Positions 14,503 to 22,109 of a stretch of DNA of 22,598 nt are shown one piece after another; positions within the stretch are counted from its first letter, which is position 1; every line of letters starts with the position of its first letter. The DNA is from Castellaniella sp047971665. GTDB lineage: Bacteria > Pseudomonadota > Gammaproteobacteria > Burkholderiales > Burkholderiaceae_B. The DNA lies in NCBI RefSeq assembly GCF_047971665.1, contig NZ_JBKEAA010000033.1, positions 1 through 22,598 on the forward strand, in the 5' to 3' direction. The position numbers and the translations under genes were made by a program. Under the pieces are notes generated by a model. That model saw nothing but the letters and a program-made list of their open reading frames with translations, was not told the origin of the DNA and did not search any database.

Positions 14503-14547
14503 GGAGTCCTCCGTAAGTGGGGCCTGTCGATGCGGCAGACCCCTGGC

Positions 14548-15774
14548 TCATGTCAGGGTGACGCGGGCGAACTTGCGCTTGCCGACCTGCATCACATAAG
14601 TGCCTGCCGGCAGCAGCAGGGACTTGTCTTCGACGCGGTCCCCGTCGATGCGGACGCCGCCCTGTTCGACGTTGCGCTGGGCCTCTGATGCCGAAGCGGC
14701 CAGGCCCGACTCGCGCAACACCTTGAGAATGCCCATGGGAGCTGCCCCGGCGGTGACCTCGACCATGTCCTCGGGCATCGCGCCGTCGCGGAACCGGGCA
14801 TTGAACTGTTCCAGCGCCCGCTCACCGGCGCCGGCCCCATGGAACCGGTCGACGATCTCGCGAGCCAGCAGAACCTTGGCATCGCGCGGATTACGACCTG
14901 CCGTGATTTCGGCCTGCAGGGCGCCGATGTCATCCAGCGAACGGAACGACAGCAGTTCGAAGTAACGCCACATCAGGGTGTCGGAGATCGACATCAGCTT
15001 GCCGAACATGGACTCGGGCGTCTCGGTGATACCAATGTAGTTGCCCTTGGATTTGGACATCTTCTCGACCCCGTCGGTGCCCTCGAGCAGTGGCATCGTC
15101 AGGACGCATTGCGGCTCCTGACCATATTCTTTTTGCAGTTCGCGCCCCACCAGCAGGTTGAATTTCTGATCGGTGCCGCCGAGTTCCAGATCGGCCTTCA
15201 GGGCCACCGAGTCATAGCCCTGCAGCAGCGGGTACAGGAACTCGTGCACGGAAATCGGCACGCCGCCCCGGAATCGGCGGGTGAAATCGTCGCGTTCCAT
15301 CATCCGCGCCACGGTGTAGCGCGAGGCCAGCTGGATCAGGCCGCGCGTGCCCAGCGGATCACACCATTCCGAGTTGTAGCGGATTTCGGTCCGGTCGGGA
15401 TCCAGCACCAGGCTGGCCTGGGCGTAATAGGTCTTGGCGTTCTCGCGGATCTGCTCGGGCGTGAGCGGCGGCCGGGTGGCGTTGCGGCCACTGGGATCGC
15501 CGATCAGGGCGGTAAAGTCGCCGATCAGGAACACCACGGTATGACCGAGATCCTGCAACTGGCGCATTTTATTGAGCACCACGGTATGGCCCAGATGGAT
15601 GTCGGGCGCCGTGGGATCCAGACCCAGCTTGATGCGCAAAGGCGTACCGCTGGCGCGGCTGCGCGCCAGTTTGGCGGCGAATTCGGAGACGACGAGCAAC
15701 TCGTCACAACCCCGCTGGGCCACACGCAGATCTTCGGCAATCCGGGGGTCGGCAGGGTCGACAGGGGACGACAT
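14548..15774 (-). CDS. tyrS: Tyrosyl-tRNA synthetase
   Basis: Charges tRNA-Tyr. The 408-residue protein has the class I signatures HLGH at 60-63 (PDIHLGHTVVL) and KMSKS at 238-242 (GVEKMSKSKGNYIGI). The KMSKS form marks the TyrRS branch with an intact KMSKS, in contrast to the E. coli TyrS type (KFGKT). A C-terminal S4 RNA-binding domain spans about 347-407 (GILKVLRESGLAASASEAQRNVEQGGVRIDG). The frame is open 35 codons upstream, but the ATG at 15774 gives the expected family N-terminus (MSSPVDP). It is divergent from the M23 peptidase gene across a 187-base gap with promoter-like boxes. Confidence 0.95.
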   Translation of the reverse strand: MSSPVDPADPRIAEDLRVAQRGCDELLVVSEFAAKLARSRASGTPLRIKLGLDPTAPDIHLGHTVVLNKMRQLQDLGHTVVFLIGDFTALIGDPSGRNATRPPLTPEQIRENAKTYYAQASLVLDPDRTEIRYNSEWCDPLGTRGLIQLASRYTVARMMERDDFTRRFRGGVPISVHEFLYPLLQGYDSVALKADLELGGTDQKFNLLVGRELQKEYGQEPQCVLTMPLLEGTDGVEKMSKSKGNYIGITETPESMFGKLMSISDTLMWRYFELLSFRSLDDIGALQAEITAGRNPRDAKVLLAREIVDRFHGAGAGERALEQFNARFRDGAMPEDMVEVTAGAAPMGILKVLRESGLAASASEAQRNVEQGGVRIDGDRVEDKSLLLPAGTYVMQVGKRKFARVTLT

Positions 15775-15819
15775 GATAAACGCTTTTACCAGAAAAGAAT
15801 GAAAAAATACTCGAAAAAA

Positions 15820-15864
15820 TGTCAAGTATGCGCTAGCATACGCACCATCGCAGCTTTTGTACAA
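15820..15864 (-). promoter_or_regulatory. Candidate tyrS promoter region with dyad
   Basis: On the minus strand TTGTAC (15859-15864) is followed after 18 bases by TATGCT (15835-15840), which overlaps an inverted repeat GTATGC (15826-15831) / GCATAC (15836-15841). A consensus-like TTGACA (complement of 15820-15825) lies downstream without a convincing -10 box. Any of these may drive tyrS; the choice is uncertain. Confidence 0.4.
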
Positions 15865-15961
15865 CACATTCGACGCCAATCGGGCGATGGGGGTCCCATA
15901 TTAGCAGACCCCCCTTCCGCCCAGGATAGACGCAGTCCGAATTTTCATACTGGTTTTACCC

Positions 15962-17293
15962 ATGACGCCTGAGGTCCACCAGCCGAAGCACCGCCTCCAC
16001 CTGACCCGCAGCCTGCTGTTTGCGGCCAGCGGTCTGTTCCTGACCGCAGCCGCATTGGCGGTCGTCCAGCCTCCCGCGCCGCCGCAACCCGTCTTTCAGG
16101 CGCATCAGACCCTCGACCTGCCGCCCCTGGACGGCCAGGCCGGCGACGACACCGCCCCCTATATCGCCTCGACCCGCATCCGCTCCGGCGACACCGTGTC
16201 CGACGTGCTGAACCGCCTGGGGGTCAACGAAAACGGCCTGCTCTCGTTCCTGACGCACGACCCGAACGCGCGCTCGGTCTACAAGCTCTATCCGGGCCGC
16301 ACGGTCCAGGCCGCCCTGGACAGCCAGGGCCGGATGGTCTGGCTGCGCTACGCGCACACCCCCGGCACCAATGTCGAATCCGGGGTCGATTCCGCCTGGC
16401 TCGAAGTCCGGCCGGTCGATGGCGGCTTCTCCGCCCAGGAGCGCACCACCGCCGCCGTGCGCGAGACCCGCATCGCCGAGGGCGAGATCACCAGCTCGCT
16501 GTTCGGCGCGGCCGACGAGGCCCGGATCCCGGATGCCATCACCATGGAAATGGTCGACATCCTGGGCAGCCACATCGACTTCCTCAAAGACCTGCGCAAG
16601 GGCGATCGCTTCCGCATCGTCTATGACGCCTACATGCACAACGGTGAAGAAGTCGGGACCGGGGACATCCGCGCGCTGGAATTCGTCAACCGCGGGAAAA
16701 CCTACAGCGCCGTCTGGTTCGAGAACGGCCAGGGCAACGGCAGCTACTATGACTTCTCCGGCGCCAGCCTCAAGGGCGCCTTCCTGCGCACCGCGATCAA
16801 GTTCACCCGCATCAGCTCCCGGTTCGGCATGCGCATGCACCCGATCCACAAAAAATGGATCGGCCACAAGGGCGTGGACTACGCCGCGCCTTCCGGGACG
16901 CCCATTCACGCCACGGCCGACGGCACGATTGAATTCATCGGCAGGCAGAGAGGCTACGGCAACGTCATCATCATCAAGAACTTCGGCGACTACACCACGC
17001 TCTATGCCCATCAGCGTGGATTCGCCAAAGGTCTCAAAAAAGGCGACCGCATCCAGCAGGGCCAGTTGATCGGCTATGTGGGATCGACCGGCTGGGCAAC
17101 CGGCCCGCACCTGCATTACGAATTCCGCATCAACAAACAGCCGGTCGATCCACTATCCGTGGACCTGCCGGTGGCGCGCACGCTGGAACCCGCCGACCGC
17201 AAGGCCTTCCAGGCCGTGGTGGACCGCTACCAGCCGCAGATCGAACTGATGGCCCGGCTGCAGGACAGCCGCATCGAGATCGCTCAGCAATAA
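15962..17293 (+). CDS. M23-family peptidoglycan endopeptidase (MepM-like)
   Basis: A zinc metallopeptidase expected to cut peptide crosslinks of the wall in the periplasm. The 443-residue protein has an N-terminal membrane anchor or uncleaved signal (about 16-35), an OapA/LysM-like module near 70-120 (TRIRSGDTVSDVLNRLGVNENGL), a linker domain, and a C-terminal LytM/M23 domain from about 285 to 395. Catalytic residues are all present: H302 and D306 (GHKGVDYAAP), H350 (LYAHQRG) and H383/H385 (GPHLHYEF), so it should be an active peptidase, unlike EnvC-type activators. The next gene, anmK, starts 14 bases after the stop, so wall cleavage and recycling genes are probably co-transcribed. No clear ribosome binding site precedes the start. 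Confidence 0.93.
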   Translation: MTPEVHQPKHRLHLTRSLLFAASGLFLTAAALAVVQPPAPPQPVFQAHQTLDLPPLDGQAGDDTAPYIASTRIRSGDTVSDVLNRLGVNENGLLSFLTHDPNARSVYKLYPGRTVQAALDSQGRMVWLRYAHTPGTNVESGVDSAWLEVRPVDGGFSAQERTTAAVRETRIAEGEITSSLFGAADEARIPDAITMEMVDILGSHIDFLKDLRKGDRFRIVYDAYMHNGEEVGTGDIRALEFVNRGKTYSAVWFENGQGNGSYYDFSGASLKGAFLRTAIKFTRISSRFGMRMHPIHKKWIGHKGVDYAAPSGTPIHATADGTIEFIGRQRGYGNVIIIKNFGDYTTLYAHQRGFAKGLKKGDRIQQGQLIGYVGSTGWATGPHLHYEFRINKQPVDPLSVDLPVARTLEPADRKAFQAVVDRYQPQIELMARLQDSRIEIAQQ

Positions 17294-17306
17294 GCCTCGC
17301 CATCGC

Positions 17307-18416
17307 ATGGCCTCCGACCACGCGCCCGAACGGTACATCGGCCTGATGTCGGGCACCAGCACGGACGGCGTGGACGGCGTGCTGGCGGATCTGGCCGGCG
17401 ACCGCATCCAGGTGCTGGCCAGCACCGGGGTGGCGCTGCCGGAATCGCTGCGCCAGGAATTGCTGGCCCTGAACGCCCCCGGCCCCGACGAACTTGCCCG
17501 GGCCGCCCGGGCTGCCAATGCGCTGGCGGACTGCTATGCGGACGTCGTGCGCGACCTGCTGGCCAAGGCCGGTCTGGACGCAACCCAGATTCATGCCATC
17601 GGCGCTCACGGACAGACCGTGCGCCACGCGCCCGAATCCGGCTATACCCTGCAAATCAACGCGCCGGCACGACTGGCCGAGCACACCCGCATCGCGGTGG
17701 TGGCGGATTTCCGCAGCCGCGACGTCGCCGCCGGCGGCCAGGGCGCGCCACTGGTCCCTGCCTTTCATGCGGCGCGTTTCGGCCAGGGTCAGGGCCGCGC
17801 GATCCTGAACCTGGGCGGCATTGCCAACCTGACCGTGCTGGAAGACACGGTCAGGGGTTTCGACACCGGACCGGCCAACATGCTGATGGATGCCTGGACC
17901 CGGCGCCATCTGGGGCAACCCTATGACCAGGACGGCGCCTGGGCGGCACAAGGCCGTTGTCACGACAGCCTGCTGGCCGCGCTGCGAGCCGAGCCCTGGT
18001 TCGACCTGCCTCCTCCGAAATCGACCGGGCGCGACCTGTTCAGCCTGAGCTGGCTGGAGGCACGGATCGACACGCTGCCGGCCGCCACCCGCCCGCACCC
18101 CGTCGATGTCCAGGCCACTTTGCTGCGTCTGTCGGTGGAGACGATCGCCGATGCGATCCGGCGGCATGCGTCCGCCACGCGGGAAGTCCTGGCATGCGGC
18201 GGTGGCGCCCGCAATCCGGTGTTCATGGGTTCACTGAGACAGGCCCTGCCCTGCGATCTGACGACCACGGATGCCTGCGGCGTTCCCGCCCAGGATGTCG
18301 AAGCCCTGGCCTTTGCCTGGCTGGCGCAGGCGCACCTGCAGAGGCGCGCCGCCTGTCTGCCCGCAGTCACCGGCGCCGGGCACGCGACCGTCGCCGGCTG
18401 TCTCTATCCGGCCTGA
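17307..18416 (+). CDS. anmK: Anhydro-N-acetylmuramic acid kinase
   Basis: AnmK cleaves the 1,6-anhydro ring of anhydroMurNAc and phosphorylates it to MurNAc-6-P, part of murein recycling in the cytoplasm. The 369-residue length matches the family. Motifs are YIGLMSGTSTDGVDGVLADL (10-29, ATP/substrate loop), GAHGQTVRH (99-107), NLGGIANLT (168-176), and the catalytic aspartate D186 in GFDTGPANMLMDAW. The C-terminal ACGGGARNPVFM block is the second ATP-binding element. The gene follows the M23 peptidase by 13 bases without its own promoter and converges on erpA. Confidence 0.96.
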   Translation: MASDHAPERYIGLMSGTSTDGVDGVLADLAGDRIQVLASTGVALPESLRQELLALNAPGPDELARAARAANALADCYADVVRDLLAKAGLDATQIHAIGAHGQTVRHAPESGYTLQINAPARLAEHTRIAVVADFRSRDVAAGGQGAPLVPAFHAARFGQGQGRAILNLGGIANLTVLEDTVRGFDTGPANMLMDAWTRRHLGQPYDQDGAWAAQGRCHDSLLAALRAEPWFDLPPPKSTGRDLFSLSWLEARIDTLPAATRPHPVDVQATLLRLSVETIADAIRRHASATREVLACGGGARNPVFMGSLRQALPCDLTTTDACGVPAQDVEALAFAWLAQAHLQRRAACLPAVTGAGHATVAGCLYPA

Positions 18417-18446
18417 TGCATTCAGCCTGATCCGGCGCCGTCGGGC

Positions 18447-18812
18447 TCAGGGAGAGAACGAGGAGCCGCAACCGCAGGTCGTATTGGCGTTGGGGTTGCG
18501 GATGACGAACTGCGAGCCCTCCAGGTCGTCCTTGTAGTCGATCTCGGAACCGACCAGGTACTGGAAGCTCATCGGATCCACCAGCAACTGCACACCATCG
18601 CGTTCGATGGTGGTGTCGTCCTCGGCCACATCCTCGTCGAAGGTAAAACCATACTGGAAGCCCGAGCAGCCGCCGCCCTGGACAAAGACCCGGAGCTTCA
18701 GGCCGGGATTGTTTTCCTCGATCAGCAACTCGCGGACCTTGGCGGCCGCCGCGTCGGTAAAGATCAGGGGAGCGGGCGGAACGTCGAGATCCGCGTGTTC
18801 GATGGTGCTCAA
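18447..18812 (-). CDS. erpA: Iron-sulfur cluster insertion protein ErpA
   Basis: An A-type carrier that hands Fe-S clusters to apo-enzymes, including isoprenoid synthesis enzymes. The 121-residue protein has the three cluster cysteines C49 (VQGGGCSGFQYGF), C113 and C115 (NTTCGCGSSF). The acidic FDEDVAEDD segment and the DPMSFQYLVGSEIDY block are typical of ErpA rather than IscA. It lies downstream of the DUF6776-like gene on the same strand with a 30-base gap, and the cluster argC-DUF6776-erpA is usual in Burkholderiales as far as I recall. Confidence 0.95.
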   Translation of the reverse strand: MSTIEHADLDVPPAPLIFTDAAAAKVRELLIEENNPGLKLRVFVQGGGCSGFQYGFTFDEDVAEDDTTIERDGVQLLVDPMSFQYLVGSEIDYKDDLEGSQFVIRNPNANTTCGCGSSFSP

Positions 18813-18842
18813 GACAAGACTCCTGCGGACCCGGAGGTCACG

Positions 18843-19589
18843 CTATTTCAGTTCGGCGTCCCGAAAGGCCCGGACGGTATCGCCTTCGAGGATCTCGAGG
18901 CGGACCGATTCGATCGAGACGTCCGGCGCCAATTCCAAGATACCCGTGCTGCGCTGGAACTGGTCGAAGACCAGGGCCAATGGATCTGCGCCCTGCGGCG
19001 TGTCCGGGGAGGTCGATGCGGGCGCGGCCAACGGCCCGGATGAGACGGCCTCGTCATCCTCGAATACCGGCGGGGACAGCTCGATTTTAACGGCTTTGCC
19101 CTGGGAGCGGCCACTGGCCACAAACCGCATGCGGCCTTTGAAGGCATCCGCCTGGGGCGCAGCGTTGCGCGTGAGCAGCACCCGATAGCGCAAAAATTGC
19201 CCCTCGACCCGGAGATCAAAGGCGCGGACCGCCACCGTGCCAGCCGGCCCCGGCGGGATCAATTGCTCATAGAAAGCCAGCTGATCGCGGGTACGACCCA
19301 GTTCCTGCTGCAGTTCGGCATTCTTGTCCTGGAGCGCGCGCTGCGTGCCGGCCTCAACCTCGGCCGCACCGCGCAGGGCCGCCAGGTCCGTCTGGGAACG
19401 AGATAGGTCGGCCCGCAGGGACTCAAACTGGGATCGCAGCGACTGGAGCTCGGCGCGCTCGCCCGCATGCATGCCGAAATGCATGACGAGCGCCCCGGCG
19501 GCAAACACCACCAGGAGGAACATGAGACGGGTGAGGCCGCGCACCAGCCAGTGACTGAGGCCGCCTTGCGCAGAGGAGGATCGGGCCAT
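18843..19589 (-). CDS. DUF6776-like membrane-anchored coiled-coil protein
   Basis: A 248-residue protein of unknown function. It has a short basic N-terminus, one transmembrane helix at about 19-40 (LTRLMFLLVVFAAGALVMHF), then a heptad-rich coiled coil from about 44 to 110 (RAELQSLRSQFESLRADL...ELQQELGRTRDQLAFYEQL), then a beta-rich C-terminal domain starting IPPGPAGTVAVRAFDL and continuing with RYRVLLTRN and RMRFVASG. A low-complexity Ala/Pro/Ser insert sits near 185-202. The topology (single anchor, coiled-coil stalk, outer domain) suggests a periplasmic-facing scaffold. It stands between argC and erpA on the same strand. Confidence 0.78.
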   Translation of the reverse strand: MARSSSAQGGLSHWLVRGLTRLMFLLVVFAAGALVMHFGMHAGERAELQSLRSQFESLRADLSRSQTDLAALRGAAEVEAGTQRALQDKNAELQQELGRTRDQLAFYEQLIPPGPAGTVAVRAFDLRVEGQFLRYRVLLTRNAAPQADAFKGRMRFVASGRSQGKAVKIELSPPVFEDDEAVSSGPLAAPASTSPDTPQGADPLALVFDQFQRSTGILELAPDVSIESVRLEILEGDTVRAFRDAELK

Positions 19590-19601
19590 GCGGATCTCCT
19601 G

Positions 19602-20666
19602 TCAGGGCAGCACCGCCACATGCTGCAAGCCGGTGGTCTCCGGCAGGCCAAACATCAGATTCATGTTCTGCACTGCCTGGCCCGCCGCCCCTTTGACGAG
19701 GTTGTCCTGGACGACCAGCACCACCAGGGTATCGCCCCCGGCGGGCCGGTGCACGGCGATGCGCAGCATGTTCGAGGCGCGCACCGAGCGAGTCTGCGGC
19801 AAGCTGCCCGCAGGCATGACGTCGACAAACGGCTCGTCCGCGTAGCGTTGCTCGTACAGCGCCTGGAAATCGGTGTCCAGGGCATCCGGCAGGATGCGCA
19901 GGTACAAGGTGGAAAACATGCCGCGGATCATGGGCACCAGATGCGGCACGAATGTCAGCCCCACGGGCCCGCCCGCGATGCGGGCGAGACATTCGGAGAT
20001 CTCCGGATGGTGACGGTGCCCGGCCACGCCATAGGCCGCGAAATTGTCGGCCGCCTCGGAGAACAGCGAGCTGACCTGGGCCTTGCGGCCCGCCCCCGAC
20101 ACCCCTGATTTCGAATCGGCAATGACATGCGCTGTGTCGATCAACGGGCGGCAGGCCTGCAGCACCGGCGCGAGGCCCAGCAGGACCGTGGTCGGATAGC
20201 ATCCGGGGTTGCCCACGACCCGGGCCTGGCGGATGCGGTCCCGATCCAGCTCGGGCAGGCCGTAGACGGCTGTTTTGAGGACGTCGGGACTGCTGTGCGG
20301 CATCTTGTACCACCGCGCGAAGGTATCGACGTCCTGCAGACGAAAATCGGCCGCCAGGTCGATCACCCGCACATCGTGCTCCAGCAGGCCGCGCGCCTGC
20401 TCCATGGCCACGCCGTGCGGGGTGGCGAAGAACACCACGTCGCACTGATCGAGCGTGGCCTCCTCGGGCGTCTGGAAGCACAGATCCACATGGCCGCGCA
20501 GGTTGGGGAACATATCGGCCACCGGCATCCCCGATTCCTTGCGCGAGGTGATGGCGTGCAACCGGACACCCGGGTGCTGCGACAGCAGACGCAGCAGCTC
20601 CACGCCCGTGTAACCGGTTCCGCCGACGATGCCGGCCTTGATGGATGTCGTGGTCTTGGTGCTCAT
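19602..20666 (-). CDS. argC: N-acetyl-gamma-glutamyl-phosphate reductase
   Basis: ArgC reduces N-acetylglutamyl phosphate to the semialdehyde with NADPH, the third step of arginine synthesis. The 354-residue protein is of the long (type 1) form, with the Rossmann motif GIVGGTGYTGVEL (12-24), the FFATPHGVAM block (79-88), and the catalytic cysteine C156 in VVGNPGCYPTT. GHRHHPEI (near 217-224) holds the conserved histidine region. The start at 20666 is followed by a normal MSTKTTTSIKAGIVG N-terminus; a larger overlapping frame in the same area is spurious. A -10-like CATAAT with TTGGGC 18 bases upstream lies about 70 bases ahead, so it may have its own promoter. Confidence 0.96.
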   Translation of the reverse strand: MSTKTTTSIKAGIVGGTGYTGVELLRLLSQHPGVRLHAITSRKESGMPVADMFPNLRGHVDLCFQTPEEATLDQCDVVFFATPHGVAMEQARGLLEHDVRVIDLAADFRLQDVDTFARWYKMPHSSPDVLKTAVYGLPELDRDRIRQARVVGNPGCYPTTVLLGLAPVLQACRPLIDTAHVIADSKSGVSGAGRKAQVSSLFSEAADNFAAYGVAGHRHHPEISECLARIAGGPVGLTFVPHLVPMIRGMFSTLYLRILPDALDTDFQALYEQRYADEPFVDVMPAGSLPQTRSVRASNMLRIAVHRPAGGDTLVVLVVQDNLVKGAAGQAVQNMNLMFGLPETTGLQHVAVLP

Positions 20667-20811
20667 GCAGTGAAATCCTGTCTGCTGTCCTGTCCGTCAA
20701 TCGACCGCCGTCGAGGACGCGGCCGGATGATTTCTTAGATTATGGCATGCGTGGCAACGGCAGCCCAAGAATCCCGCGTGCGGCCCACGGCAACTAGAAT
20801 GATGGCCTGCA

Positions 20812-21024
20812 GACCCTTGTCGGCGATGTCTGGACAATGCCGCCCTGGAAAGCTTCTTCGGCACTCTAAAGTCCGAATTCTTCTATCTGAGCCGCTTCGA
20901 GAGTGTTGAGCAACTCCAGGCCGGCATCCGCCAGTACACCCATGACTACAATCACGACCGCATCAGAACCAAACGAAAAGACCTGAGTCCGGTGCAATAC
21001 CGGACTCAGGTCTTGGCCGCCTGA
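20812..21024 (+). pseudogene. IS150-group transposase OrfB, C-terminal fragment
   Basis: About 70 codons remain, with no start. The visible protein begins near CLDNAALESFFGTLKSEFF, which holds the final glutamate of the DDE triad and the family K/R, continues with YTHDYNHDRIRTKRKDLSP and ends with VQYRTQVLAA before a TGA at 21022-21024. In IS3-family integrases this is the last quarter of OrfB, so the product would be inactive. Only the region from the catalytic E onward survives. The 5' part has been deleted, not merely frameshifted, within this window. Confidence 0.85.
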
Positions 21025-21057
21025 TCCATGACCGTCCAACTTCTGGGGGTCGGTTCA
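20812..21057 (+). mobile_element. IS150-group (IS3 family) remnant, right end only
   Basis: The 3' end of an IS3-family element: the last part of orfB followed by a terminal repeat. Read on the minus strand the terminus begins TGAACCGACCCCCAGAAG, the ACCCCC-AGAAGTTGGAC style typical of the IS150 group, and ends at 21057. The left part of the element is missing; similarity stops near 20812. It sits between argC and the end of rpsI and abuts half of a terminator hairpin. Confidence 0.82.
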
Positions 21058-21075
21058 CGAAGGCCGGGGTTTTTT
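21058..21075 (-). terminator. Half of an rpsI terminator, cut by the IS end
   Basis: After rpsI, the minus strand reads AAAAAACCCCGGCC then TTCG and then directly the IS150-type terminus. The A-run, C/G-rich arm and UUCG tetraloop are exactly the first half of a bidirectional terminator; the matching GGCCGGGGTTTTTT arm is missing and is not seen on the far side of the remnant. A smaller intact hairpin (GGGTGG/CCACCC at 21086-21101) remains nearer rpsI. Confidence 0.6.
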
Positions 21076-21085
21076 GTGTCGCGAC

Positions 21086-21101
21086 GGGTGGCGTACCACC
21101 C
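21086..21101 (-). other. Small hairpin just after rpsI
   Basis: GGGTGG at 21086-21091 and CCACCC at 21096-21101 form a perfect 6-bp stem with a 4-base loop, 10 bases after the rpsI stop. No T-run follows on the minus strand, so it is probably a 3' end stabiliser. Confidence 0.5.
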
Positions 21102-21111
21102 GGATGCGGCA

Positions 21112-21504
21112 TCAGCGCTTGCTGAACTGCTTGCGGCGACGGGCCTTGTGGAAGCCGACCTTCTTGCGTTCGACTTCGCGGGCGTCACGAGTCACCAGAC
21201 CCGCTTGCTTCAGCGACGATTTCAGGGTTTCGTCGTAGTCGATCAGGGCACGCGTGATGCCGTGACGCACGGCGCCGGCCTGGCCGGACTCACCGCCGCC
21301 GTGGACGTTGACGTGAAAGTCGAACGATTCCAGGTGGTTGGTGACTTCCAGCGGCTGGCGCACGATCATGCGGCCGGTCTCGCGAGCAAAGTACTCATCG
21401 ACGGGGAGACCGTTGACGACGATCTTGCCCGAACCCTTTTTCAGGAACACACGCGCCACAGACGTCTTGCGGCGGCCAGTGCCGTAATTCCAATTACCGA
21501 TCAT
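21112..21504 (-). CDS. rpsI: 30S ribosomal protein S9
   Basis: S9 binds the head of the small subunit; its C-terminal tail reaches the P-site tRNA. The 130-residue protein starts MIGNWNYGTGRRKTSVARVFL, the standard opening, contains the GGGESGQAGAVRHGITRAL block (70-88) and ends KARRRKQFSKR, the universal basic tail ending in Lys-Arg. It follows rplM with a 12-base gap in the conserved rplM-rpsI operon. Downstream, the natural terminator appears damaged by an IS. Confidence 0.98.
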   Translation of the reverse strand: MIGNWNYGTGRRKTSVARVFLKKGSGKIVVNGLPVDEYFARETGRMIVRQPLEVTNHLESFDFHVNVHGGGESGQAGAVRHGITRALIDYDETLKSSLKQAGLVTRDAREVERKKVGFHKARRRKQFSKR

Positions 21505-21516
21505 GATGGCCTATCC

Positions 21517-21945
21517 TCAGAAGTCCAGGGGTTGCGGCTGCTGCGCGGTATGCGGGTGCTCGGCACCGGCATAGACCTTCAGCTTTTTCGCCATGGCGTA
21601 GCCCAGAGGACCCTTGGGCAGCATGCCCTTGACGGCCTTTTGCAGGGCACGTCCGGGGAAGCGCTGCTGCATCTTCTGGAAGTTGGTTTCCGTGATCCCG
21701 CCCGGATAGGTGGAGTGGCGGTAGTAGCGCTTGTCCTGCGCCTTGGCGCCCGTGACGACGATGTCGGCGGCGTTGATGACGACGATGTAATCGCCCGTGT
21801 CCACGTGCGGCGTGAATTCGGGTTTGTGCTTGCCACGCAGGCGGCGTGCGACTTCGCTGGCCACACGACCCAGGACCTTGCCCTTGGCGTCGATCACAAA
21901 CCAGTCACGCTTGACTTCATGCGGCTTGGCCACAAAGGTCTTCAT
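21517..21945 (-). CDS. rplM: 50S ribosomal protein L13
   Basis: L13 is an early-assembly protein of the large subunit and in E. coli also represses its own operon through the leader. The 142-residue protein opens with MKTFVAKPHEVKRDWFVIDA, includes GRVASEVARRLRGKHKP (26-42) and the signature block RYYRHSTYPGGI (73-84), and ends QQPQPLDF. AGGA lies 8 bases ahead of the start at 21945. The long leader upstream contains an 11-bp long-range inverted repeat and candidate promoter boxes. Confidence 0.98.
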   Translation of the reverse strand: MKTFVAKPHEVKRDWFVIDAKGKVLGRVASEVARRLRGKHKPEFTPHVDTGDYIVVINAADIVVTGAKAQDKRYYRHSTYPGGITETNFQKMQQRFPGRALQKAVKGMLPKGPLGYAMAKKLKVYAGAEHPHTAQQPQPLDF

Positions 21946-21972
21946 GATGGTGTTCCTGATTGAATGAATGAA

Positions 21973-22064
21973 AGGATTTTCGTCTGATCCGCCAGGGCTT
22001 TATATGCGGGCATGCCATGCCGCCCCCAGAGCCCGTACGGACAATGAACTCAAACGAAAATCCT
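21973..22064 (-). promoter_or_regulatory. rplM leader with an 11-bp long-range stem
   Basis: AGGATTTTCGT at 21973-21983 and ACGAAAATCCT at 22054-22064 are perfect complements 70 bases apart. If transcription starts near 22061, as the candidate promoter implies, the stem would join the very 5' end of the mRNA to the bases just ahead of the rplM ribosome binding site, with GGGCT/AGCCC pairing inside the loop. Autoregulation by L13 acts on this leader in E. coli; here it is inference. Confidence 0.5.
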
Positions 22065-22067
22065 ACC

Positions 22068-22096
22068 ATTGTACATGGACAGCATTAGATAGACAA
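22068..22096 (-). promoter_or_regulatory. Candidate rplM-rpsI promoter
   Basis: TTGTCT (complement of 22091-22096) and TACAAT (complement of 22068-22073) are separated by exactly 17 bases, a near-consensus sigma-70 pair upstream of rplM. It coincides with the apparent end of the mobile element at about 22070. Confidence 0.55.
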
Positions 22097-22109
22097 ACCA
22101 GAGCCCTGT

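Noticed and set aside
15956..17116. Minus-strand frame of 386 codons opposite the M23 peptidase
   Set aside because: Shadow frame; the plus strand has complete catalytic motifs.
19423..20700. Alternative frame of 425 codons overlapping argC on the same strand
   Set aside because: The 354-residue ArgC frame has the Rossmann motif and catalytic cysteine; the longer frame is low-complexity Arg/Ala/Gly.
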